Positions 55,120 to 64,000 of a stretch of 64,000 nt of DNA are shown here, one piece after another (the stretch's first letter is position 1; the number at the start of each line of letters is the position of its first letter). The notes beneath the pieces were generated by a model, which saw only the letters and a list, made by a program, of their open reading frames with translations, was not told the DNA's origin and made no database searches. The position numbers and the translations under genes were made by a program. Origin of the DNA: Diaporthe sp. PMI_573 (taxonomy: Eukaryota; Ascomycota; Sordariomycetes; Diaporthales; Diaporthaceae); the NCBI GenBank assembly GCA_021399435.1, contig JAJTUP010000015.1:620001-684000 (forward strand). Reading direction: 5' to 3'.

Positions 55120-57734
55120 GTTGCAGAGTAAGGAGAATATGTGCGATGGTGGCTTCAACACAGCTCGTCACTGGTTATCGCAGAATCCCAGCACTACTGT
55201 GAATTTCTTTCTGGAAGCACTTGGATGTGAAATAGCCGTTCATGTGTGCAGTCAATCTCTTGGAAATACAGCGGGAGGGAGTTCTTGCATCGTATATATG
55301 TGACGAGAGGAACATGGGTTCTGAGCTATGCTATAAATCAACAATGAAGTTAGACGAAGTCAGCATTGTATCTCACAGATAGAATCTCAAAAGACGCAAA
55401 AGACAATTGACAACAAAGAAGTAATGAATCTATATACGGTAGTAATCATCGCTTCCAAGGTTGCTTGCTGCCTAGCCCTTGACAGACAATAGCGTCAGTG
55501 GTGTCAATGATAACTTGAAACACTACATCTTTCAAGCATCAGGTTCTTTTGTATACATCGTAATGCTTCGCAAGCCGATTGATGCAGTTGTAATGATGAC
55601 TATGAGTCCCATTGAACGCAGGGAGGGTTCTCCGAAACGCTTGGTGTGGATGCCTTAGACTTCACCGCCGATCTCATTACTTTAAAGCCCTCAAGCTTTA
55701 TTTATGAAGAACTGACTCTATAAAAGATATAGCTATTTCTCTTCAAATCCATTCGCTTAATACAATCCGTTAAAGTGAAGACATTTCTCTACAAGCTATG
55801 ATACCTCTTGAATTTAGCATTGCTCGTAGAGCTCAGTCGATGTCCGTGTTAAAAGGTAGATCCGGGCGCTCCAGCTGCGTTTCGCTACTACGGCCAAACT
55901 GCTCACATGATCGTCTTGTTTAGATTAGTTGGCTGGTCTGTACTTAGCATTCTCCTTCTGCGTTAGGATAAAGGCTGGCTGAAATAGAACCCGTCCTTTC
56001 CTTTCTAATATACTTCCATTGTTAATTTCCACCCTTCAAGAATGCTCAGTATTTCATTATCTACTATGATGAATTGATTTAAGTGGTCGAGATTGTAAGA
56101 AGGCAGTAGAATCGAACTTGACGTTGAATGAGTCGTCAATCTTCGCAACGATGACTAGTACGAAGCCGCAGTTCCTCCCGGCCAAGGATCCCGCCTGGAG
56201 GCCGTACCAACGGCCAAGCTGTCGTTACGGAGCTGTCCCGTTCTTTCAGCGGATTTGTGCCAACAGCACGTACATGCGTGGGTGGCTGCGCGGACGAAGT
56301 TTGTGTATACCGTTGAAAGCGGGCACTCAATGTGGGATGGAGAGAGAGAAAGGTCGACTTGTATTTCTGTATCCTCGGCAGGTAAATCTTTACCCTGTTC
56401 AATTCTATACCTAGGTAGGCTCCGTGTGTCTGCTATCGGGACGAATTAATTTGGGGAGACTTTGTGTAGACTTACCGTGATGGATTCGCATAGACTATTA
56501 CGCTATTCAAAGATGCGCTCGCTTAACTAATCGGTCAGACGATTAATCCGTTTTTGCCTGGATTGAACTCTGAACAAGATAGATTAGACCGCCGGTCATG
56601 TCTACAACATCCGCCTAAATTCCTCGGTCTGGGGTAACTTGCGTGTTACCTTTTGCTGAGCAGCTTGGTCAAGTTAGAAATGTGCTGAGAGACTGTCGCC
56701 TTCCTTTCAAGGGTGTCACACAAGATAATGGGGGGGGGGGGGTGCAGGCACCGGGGATAGAAAACCGTGACCTTCAACGAACTGAATCCAATTATAGTTG
56801 TTACAGCGTTCGTCAGAGCCACAACAGCAGATCAAAACCAGATTGTTAGGATAGACCTGCCCAAGTGAGCAGATGTACTGAAATGGAACAGTACCCAGCC
56901 CGTCTGCTAAGCAGGCGTTCAAAGCAGACTTATTGAGCAGCTGCGCTCATTCCTTTCCTGTTGCCACATAATTTGTGGCGAAGATTGAACTCCCCTTCTC
57001 AAAAGAAGCACCGGTGTAGAGGAACGTTTTCTACTCTTGGCTATCAAGGAAGCTTGGAGGCAACCCTTGAGCGCCTTGCCATGGGTTATGGACCACGAGC
57101 TTTCCTTAGTCTGTGGGAGAACTTGTTTCAAAATTAAGGAATCCTTGGTATCATTATTAGAGCTATACACCAGCTTTGACTTAAAACATACAACTGTAAT
57201 AACACACCAGTCATTTTAAACGACTTTCTCAACTTCTCCTTTCTTTCTTCTCACAACACTCTCTCACTAGACGCCTTCTACTCTTGATGCCTTCCGCCTC
57301 TCACGACAGCTTCACTTTACCACAGCTTTCTAGAGGCCTGGCAGCTCCTTCTTCCCAAGGTAAGCTCTCCAAAAAGCCTCCTTGCCTTACCAAGCACACT
57401 CCTCTTTCTCTTCAAAAGTTTTAGCAGCAAGCACTCAGCGCCTAAATCAGGACCTCTAATTACTAGCAGTTACTTGTAATAAAAGTACTTAGTAGCCTCA
57501 AAGTATTAGGGTACCTGAAAGCATTTGGGGCCTAAAAGCATTCAAGCCCTCAGAGAATTTATCAGCTCAGAAGCCTTCACCTAAAGCCAGCCAATAAAAT
57601 CAAGCCAGTCTACCCAAAAAGTCTACCAACAGGGTCACCAAGTCTATTAGCCAGAGAGGGAGTCTACAGGGCCGTAAGTTTATTAACCAGCCAGTCCTTA
57701 AGCAGGTCAGCCAGTCTACAGGCCTATTAGTCCA

Positions 57735-57875
57735 CCAAGCAAGTCGACACAGCAAGTCGACACAGTAGTCGACACGGTAAGTTGACATAAGAGAGTCAAC
57801 ACAGCAGTCAACACAGCAAGTCGACACAGTAAGTTGATATAAGAGAGTCGACACAGCAGTCGACACCAGCAAGCA
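57735..57875. repeat. Tandem repeat of GTCGACACAGCA
   Basis: About ten units of 10-16 bases, GTCGACACAGCAA, GTTGACATAAGAGA and GTCAACACAGCA among them, arranged as a higher-order repeat: the block AAGTTGACATAAGAGAGTCAAC recurs with changes at about 57780 and 57831. A 97-codon minus-strand frame here is only the repeat read as protein. Confidence 0.75.
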
Positions 57876-58084
57876 GCCCAGTATGGCCGGCACTTTGACT
57901 TCCCGTTACTTGCATTGAGTCACTTTAAGCTCTGTTAAGTTTCTAAGGTTGCCGACAACACTATATGTAGATCTACCAAATTACCTCTTAGACCCTTAGT
58001 AACGTTGTCTTTAAGTCAAATGATTAAAAGTCTTCCCTAGCTCACCTCTTTTAGCATATCCTCCTCTAGTACAACATCCTCTAG

Positions 58085-58250
58085 GACACCTAAGATGGCC
58101 TCTTGTGGGATACCCTCCTGTGGGATACCCTCCTATAGGACAACCTCCTATGGGATACATAGGACACCCTCCACTGTGATGACCTCCCATAGGATATATG
58201 GGATACCCGCCTCCGAGGTAGTTTCTAACGTATTACCTCCTAAGGTAATA
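58085..58250. repeat. CCTCCTATAGGA-type repeat, inverted relative to copies A and B
   Basis: GGGATACCCTCCTGT, GGGATACCCTCCTAT, GGACAACCTCCTATG and further variants follow each other. On the other strand these read CATAGGAGGTTGTCC, the same unit as in the copy at 35742-36020. The borders seen in copies A and B are not evident here. Confidence 0.65.
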
Positions 58251-59973
58251 TCTACTAAATTTTCTAGCCTTGAAATTGGTCTGAGAATTGCGTGGCATAT
58301 GATCCCGGTCAAAATCTGTACTCTGCCATCTGCACTGTGGTATTGAACAGCATGAAGATGGGAAGGCAGAGGTAACATTTGGCCTGTATATAAAGCCGGC
58401 AGGCAAAGCTTTCAATTAGCTGTAATTAGACTTACCTGTTGTCATGTGGTTTCTGACAGCCGCCAGCCAAGTGGATCGTACAGTCCCAGGAATGCCCGCG
58501 GGCACAAGACAGCATTACGTACAAGCCGGCGACAAGGGATCTCCTGAGTGCTGAGCAGAGTTGGAAATTTGTCAATGTGACCTCCACCGCCAGTTTGAAC
58601 CATTGCAGACGAAGAAGCGAATTGGGCGTGGATTCAGAAGGAAGTGGCACCAGGTCGTTGAGTGACTGCAGTGCTTGAATGCGTCTCAAGGAGGTGACCC
58701 ATGTAAGAGGGTACTTTCAGAAGGTCAGCTACCACCAGCTGTTTATCTAATACCTCTGTTTCTCTTGTGGTCGCATCTCCCCGTGCCTGCCCACAGATCG
58801 GCTGAACTTAGCGATCTGCCCGAGTACAGTGGCGTTTGCAACGCGACGGCCATCCGGTGCGGTGGGCCGGGCAAGCCGTCAAAACCTGGGGAGGACAACA
58901 TGGTTGCTGAGTGACAACCAATGCCTGATGGTCAAATGGCAGCCTTTGTTTTCGATACGCTGCGGGTGCACGGTCAAGATAACGTCTAAACAGTTTTATG
59001 CCAGGGAAAATGACCGAGAAATGGAAGGCAAGTCAGAATGACAACTGTGCTGGCGTCAAACGAGCCAGCCTCAGAGGCCTGGGAAAACACCACGTCCAAC
59101 TTTGCCCGGGCTTTGATTCAATGCAGTCCACGAGCACAACATAGGTACGAAGAGGAAAGAGTAGCGATTGCACACCTTGCGCCTGATGCTATGGCTTGAT
59201 GTATTAGCATTTGTACTCAGTATAATAAGGAGCACAGTTTTGCCCAACCAAGGCGATGGAAGTTGCCTGGCGCGTCATGGACATTGGACACCCACCGCCC
59301 CCCCTTGCCCTGTGCAGCAAAACCGCGTCTGCCTGATTGTTGTGACGTTGCCACATGCTGGAACACATTGACTCGCTTGGGAATCGTTGAACGGGAGGAA
59401 CGTAGGGGCGTGACAAACGCGTAGCCGAGGCCGTAGCGTGATGTCGCGTAGCTTTCTTCATGATGTCACCCGCAAGCGGATGAGCCAAGATGAAAAGAGG
59501 CATCAGAAGGACTGATTGGGATATCAAAAATTCCGCCCAGGTCGGCCCCGAAGGACAAACCAGACTGGTCAGCGCCACGATGTGCTATGCAGGCTTTCCA
59601 ACCTAACTACAGTGATTCATGATCCACCGCAGTTCAGACAAGGTAAGTATGAAGAAAGGAAAAAGGAGAGAAGAGGAGGAAGAAAGTGGGAGGGCGGCTG
59701 GGTTTAAATATCCGGAGGCGGGGATTTCTGCCGGGTGCGCGTCCGGGTCTTGACCGCCTTTGAATGTGGTCCGAGCGCAACGGAAACACTGCGCCGAAAG
59801 CTCCGATCCACAATTTGCAGCTGGGTGGAGCAAAGGTGTGTGAGTGTGTGTGCCAAGACCCAAGCAAAGCCCAAAAATTCCGACGACTTTTGAGACTTTC
59901 CTCCCCATTCCTCTCTTACGCAGCGACCAGTCAACCAGATCACCTCCAATCCTCGCGGCAAAAATCCATCAAA

Positions 59974-60544
59974 ATGGCCAAGGTCAACTCCAGTACGTGT
60001 GCAACAGCAGCAAGAGCATGGTGTAGCTTCCACTGGCACAATCGAAAAACTAACGATGTCCCTCTCGCAGACCTCCACTCCTCCCGCCGCAAGTCGCGCA
60101 AGGCGCACTTCGAGGCCCCCTCCAGCGTTCGTCGCAACATCATGAGCGCCCCTCTCAGCAAGGAGCTCCGTGAGAAGTACAACGTAGGTCTACAGCCCGC
60201 TTTCAACCCACCCCCCCCCCTTCGGCCCGACCGCCCTTGGCTGACATTGCCCGTAAACACAGGTCCGCTCCATCCCCATCCGCAAGGATGACGAGGTCCA
60301 GATCGTCCGCGGCAGCAACAAGGACAAGGAGGGCAAGGTCACCTCCGTGTACCGTCTCAAGTACGTGATTCACATCGAGCGCGTCACCCGCGAGAAGGTC
60401 TCCGGCCAGTCCGTCCCTCTGGGCATCCACCCGTCCAACGTCGTTATCACCAAGTTGAAGCTCGACAAGGACCGTGAGGCCATCCTGGAGCGCATCAAGG
60501 CCGGCCGCGAGGCTGGTGACAAGGGCAAGGCCGCTGCCAAATAA
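59974..60544 (+). CDS. rpl26: 60S ribosomal protein L26 (uL24)
   Basis: Exons 59974-59992, 60071-60183 and 60263-60544 encode 137 residues, the family length. The sequence is unmistakable: [60 protein letters not shown] (the KOW motif) and [18 protein letters not shown]. It binds 25S rRNA near the exit tunnel of the large subunit. A six-codon first exon followed by an intron is usual for fungal ribosomal protein genes. The leader is pyrimidine-rich (CTTTCCTCCCCATTCCTCTC), as expected for this class. The second intron contains a run of ten C at about 60210-60219. No damage seen. Confidence 0.96.
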
Positions 60545-62468
60545 GCGACTTCCCTGCCGGATGCTGCACACACCCAAAAAAGATACCAACCAAAATGACC
60601 ATTCACCGCTTGTGGGGAGGAGGATCGGAAAAGTTGTGCTGCGACGTTTTGATGGATACCACGACATGCCTCGACGCTCAACGACTTTGATTGTTGATCT
60701 GGAGCGCGTGCTCGACCCGGTCACGGTTTCGGCGTCAACATGTCTGTTCTACGTTACGAGGGATGCGACGCGGATCGGTAGCAGAGATCAATACACACAC
60801 ACAAGTCAGCGCCTCTGCGCTCAATGGCCATTTCACAAACCTCCAGCTCTTACCTGCTGCGATGTGAAGTGTTCCATGGGAGGTCTCCCGAAGTCCCAGC
60901 TTGTCTTGGCATGGACGAGCAGACTCCCACAGACTGCTTGTTCCAGGGCAGGGCTGCTCTCATGCATTGCTATACCAACGTGCACCATGCTAACCTAGCA
61001 GGTCAACTCGAACTACTGAGATCACCCTTCTAGGCCAACAGGTCCAATGTGTCCAAGAGCTCTTGTAGAAATCAGGTAGGGTACCACTGCATGTACGGCG
61101 CACAGGACGCCGAACATGATCACACGATGTGACCGCCACTTAAATCTCCACATCAACCTCTCCTTATGGTCGGTGTGGTATACGCGTGGCGAAGAGCAAA
61201 CCCAGCGGGAGCAACTTTTGAATCACCGCTTCCTGCTCTCGCCTGCAGACTCCGTTCAATTAGAAGGCTTTGCTTTTCGGTTGTGTTGGGGGTTTGATGG
61301 TGAGGCACATTTTCTTGCTGCGGCCTCTAGGCTTGTCAAAGCCAGTACATAGAATTCGAATTAAAACTGTTGTCTCAGTAACCTGTGTTCGGTCCTTGTA
61401 GCTAGCTGCACTCGGCGGACGTTTGGACTAGTGATCAAGATGACTTTAGTCCTGGTTCGCTGGGGAAAACCCGAGTCACCTCCAACAGCGGATCATGCAG
61501 CCTACGTCCGACGCCGCCAAGTACAAGGCTCACCTTCTTCTCGAACTGCCAAAATCTACACCTGCGACTGCACTGAGCCAACAAGTTAACGATGGGAGTT
61601 TTCCTAGTGGCGAAGGCGTGGGTGAGCGAAAACACGCGCCTTGTCACCCAGAAACACGTGCCATGCCACAATAACAACTGACCGTCCTCCCTCCAGTTCC
61701 GATTTCCATCCTGCCAAAGGTGTTTTGCCAGGTTCTTGCCCGACATGGAGCGCTATGTAGCCAGCGGGGGGCTTTATTTCTAACCAGAAAGCCGAGCAAA
61801 TGCTCGATGTGAGGCGGAAGGCGAGGCATCACTGGGTGATTTGTCACAATCAAGTGGTAAAGCTGATATCATGCATAGTACATTTGCCGTGCTGGCAAGC
61901 CCTATGATCTAATATCAGAGGGTGTCTCTGTTCTGCCTATGAGATGTTTCCTCCAAAGTCGTGGGCAAGTGAATAGGACAGTGGCATCTGACTTCGTGAT
62001 CATCTTCTCCTGAACACACCGAATGATGTTGGCCAGCGGTTGCAACACTTCAATGCCCAGCCTAATACATGCCAGTCGGCAGCCCGAGAGATTTTGCCTC
62101 GATGTTGAAGTCTAAGCGAGATGTTCCCTTCCCCCTACCACAGAACAGAAGCACACGAACAGATACCCTGGACAAAATGAAATACAATCATGCGAAGGAA
62201 ATACTTCCTGGGTAACATATGAGGATCCCCTGACAGCTTCGTTGCGCAATAGCGACGTCAAACAGCTACTCGGGTGTTGCAAGACATGATAACGATAATG
62301 GGTGATTTCGCCTCGTACAGGCAGTTGCCGTCGCGCATACGAACAATCAGCAGAGTTGTGTCGTAGCGTATGATGATGCTGGTAGCCGTCTGAGAATAAC
62401 TAGTTCCGGCAACTGGTATGATGTATTTGCCAAACATCGGAGTGGCTGAAATTTGGGGTTCAGGGGAT
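60545..62468. other. Intergenic between two convergent genes
   Basis: About 1.9 kb with 3' regions of the L26 gene and of the serine-rich gene. Frames at 61116-61352 and 61435-61853 show no motif. No repeats seen. Confidence 0.45.
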
Positions 62469-64000
62469 TCAATGAGCCCAAGCCGGCGACTTCATGCCGA
62501 CCATGCTGCGGATAGTGTCCGAGATGGAAATGTGGTCTGCAGGAACAGGAGGGGCATTCTCGCCACTCTTCGGAGCCATGAACGTCGAGCCGTTCGGGTT
62601 GGTGTCAGCATCCTTGACAGATGAATTGCGAATGGGAGAAGTGACCGTGCCAGAGAGCGTCGGACTGAGCGAGGCTGAAGCATGGCCAGTGAAATGCGGC
62701 AGATAGCCCTGAGCCGTCATTGAAGTGACAGTACTAGGAAGGACATCGCTGGCGGTAAAGCCTCTCTTCACCATGCTCTGCCAGAGCTTTGAGCTGCAAA
62801 CAGATAATTGTCAGACATAAAAGTGTTACGAAGGACATGAAACGTACCTGGTGCCGTTGGATCGGGAGTCATTGAAATCGAGAGACCTCGTCTCATTTAC
62901 ACTGGCTTCGGAGATAGACTCGCGGGAAACATCCGTGTCTTGCAACTTCTTGGATTCCTCCAGGGCCTTCTTGAACTCTTCCGCATGGTCGCCAGTCTGG
63001 CTGCTGAATGACTGGGCAGACTTCACTGAGGAAGCTTTGCTGCTGACAAAGGCTCCTTCGCCCTTCGGGGGGGTATCATTGGGAGCCACTGCACGGAATG
63101 GGTCAACCTCTCTGCCGTCGGGTGCAGCAAAGCCGTAATCAACTCCACGCTCGCCAACTGGGGCCCGGCCGCGCCCGACAGTGGGCGATTTGTTCGGAGT
63201 GATGTGCTTGGCTGGAGAGGGTGGGTAGAAGTTTCTGCCATCATACTTGGGCAGTCCTTGGCTGACAGACCGAGAAGCCTTTCCAAAGTAGAGGTGGCGA
63301 GCTTGAAGCTCCTCGTCCGTCAACTTGCGGCTGTACTCGTACTCAAAGCGATGACCGGCGTAGGGGTTGACACCTCGTGGCAGTGTGCCTACCAAGTAGG
63401 GAACGCCGAGGCCGTCATGCCCACGTGGAGACTCACCACGAGAAGGCTGGCTGGAAGTTCCATTGACATCGTGCGGCACACCCCAAGCCTTAGAGCCTGC
63501 AGCAATGAGTTTCTTCTCAGCTGCCTCAAGCTGCTCCTGCGTGATGCCGCCTTCGGCTTTGGCTGCTTTCCAGGCCTGTTCGTTGCCGCTGGGTACAGGG
63601 CAAGACAAAGTTGAGACTGAGCGCGGTTGGAATACGGGCGCACGAGCAGCTCCGCTGGGAAGGCCGGACTTCTTGCCAGCTTGCATGGAAGCGAGGAGAC
63701 GGTCCTGAGCAGAGTCTTCCAGGCTGTACGATGCGGTGCTGCTCTTGTTTGAGTTGATGCCGACCGAATCACGAGACCGATCCTTCTTTCTCAGCTTTGG
63801 CTGGGAGTGAGAATTGTTTGTCATCGTAGTCGCCTTGCTCTCTTTGCTCTCCTTGCTCTCCTTGCTTTCCTCTGACTGAGACTGCGTCTTGGATGAAGGC
63901 ACCGAGCTGCGGCCACTTGATGAGGCCGCCTCGTCCTTGTCCTTGTCAGTCTTGGGGTAGTGCTTTTCTTCAAATCCCGTCTGGGCCTGGAAGACCTTCT
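62469..64000 (-). CDS. Serine-rich uncharacterised fungal protein, 5' end outside the window
   Basis: On the minus strand the frame enters at the right edge and continues to a donor at 62847. A 54-base intron (62794-62847) joins it to the last exon (62793-62469). About 490 residues are visible. Features in order are a charged Ser/Glu/Lys stretch with ESKESKESKESK, RLLASMQAGKKSGLPSGAAR, SVSTLSCPVPSGNEQAWKAA, an AAEKKLIAAGSKAW helix, VPYLVGTLPRGVNPYAGHRF, YEYSRKLTDEELQARHLYFG, and after the intron SSKLWQSMVKRGFTASDVLP. These blocks look conserved but I cannot name the family. It has no membrane segment or enzyme motif. ESK repeats may vary in number. Confidence 0.75.

Larger units (their letters stand above)
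55120..59973. other. Gene-poor, repeat-rich region of about 4.8 kb
   Basis: No gene I can support. It contains AT-rich DNA (55.4-56.1 kb), a G-run near 56730-56742, CAGCTTC-like fragments near 57303, the GTCGACACAGCA array at 57735-57875 and CCTCCTATAGGA-type repeats at 58085-58250. The last few hundred bases are the promoter of the ribosomal protein gene. Open frames at 56118-56414 and 58675-58914 have no recognisable features. Confidence 0.45.

Noticed and set aside
57600..57893. A Cys/Val/Asp-rich 97-codon frame that looks like a secreted cysteine-rich protein.
   Set aside because: It is the translation of the GTCGACACAGCA tandem repeat on the opposite strand.
1..64000. CRISPR arrays, operons, ribosome binding sites and prokaryotic promoters.
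   Set aside because: The gene structure is eukaryotic with spliceosomal introns. The tandem repeats lack unique, evenly sized spacers.
1..64000. tRNA or rRNA genes.
   Set aside because: I looked for the T-loop GGTTCGAATCC pattern and matching arms and found only isolated partial matches, such as near 53255.

Overview
The window is nuclear DNA of a filamentous ascomycete (Pezizomycotina; Sordariomycetes is my best guess but is not proven here). The reasons are short introns of about 50-90 bases with GTAAGT-like donors and CTAAC branch sites, and a gene set typical of these fungi: a Zn2Cys6 regulator, an NmrA-like protein, expanded fungal-only families, ribosomal protein L26, DNA polymerase iota and a Pho23/ING protein.

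Layout. About 0.4-25 kb is an accessory, decaying region. It holds a CorA-like membrane protein with an in-frame stop (409-2527), a protein-kinase/vWA gene split by a Mutator-like transposon (3976-10227; element 6715-9801), and two fungal-specific genes broken by frameshifts and stops (15577-20064 and 21117-22475). Inside this decay sits an apparently intact three-gene block: NmrA-like protein, Zn2Cys6 transcription factor and phytanoyl-CoA dioxygenase-like enzyme (10701-14862). A gene-poor stretch follows, containing a short intron-bearing gene for a predicted 80-residue secreted peptide with a repeated SGY motif (25028-25328).

About 29.5-51.3 kb is a core-like block of intact genes: F-box/LRR protein, Pho23-like ING/PHD protein, cis-prenyltransferase, rhomboid-like (Dsc2/UBAC2-type) membrane protein, an uncharacterised nuclear-type protein, a KH-domain RNA-binding protein, an uncharacterised His-Gln-repeat protein, a zinc-finger methionine aminopeptidase and DNA polymerase iota. 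Two divergent gene pairs share short promoters here (37418-38007 and 40494-40942); a third (11680-12178) lies in the NmrA/regulator block.

About 51.3-59.9 kb is again gene-poor and repeat-rich, with minisatellites, degenerate CCATAGGAGG-type repeats and a pair of diverged small paralogous genes (52.7-55.1 kb). The right edge returns to core genes: ribosomal protein L26 (59974-60544) and the 3' part of a serine-rich uncharacterised protein cut by the window end (62469-64000).

The most notable points are: the MULE insertion, with an exact 8-bp target duplication, where removing the element and one duplicate copy restores the host reading frame; a transposase relic whose long single frame is broken by stops and no obvious frameshift; the small secreted peptide gene; the diverged small paralogue pair; and a MetAP1-like enzyme with an altered residue pair next to an otherwise conserved active site. 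All homology calls come from reading motifs and remembered family patterns. No database search was run.
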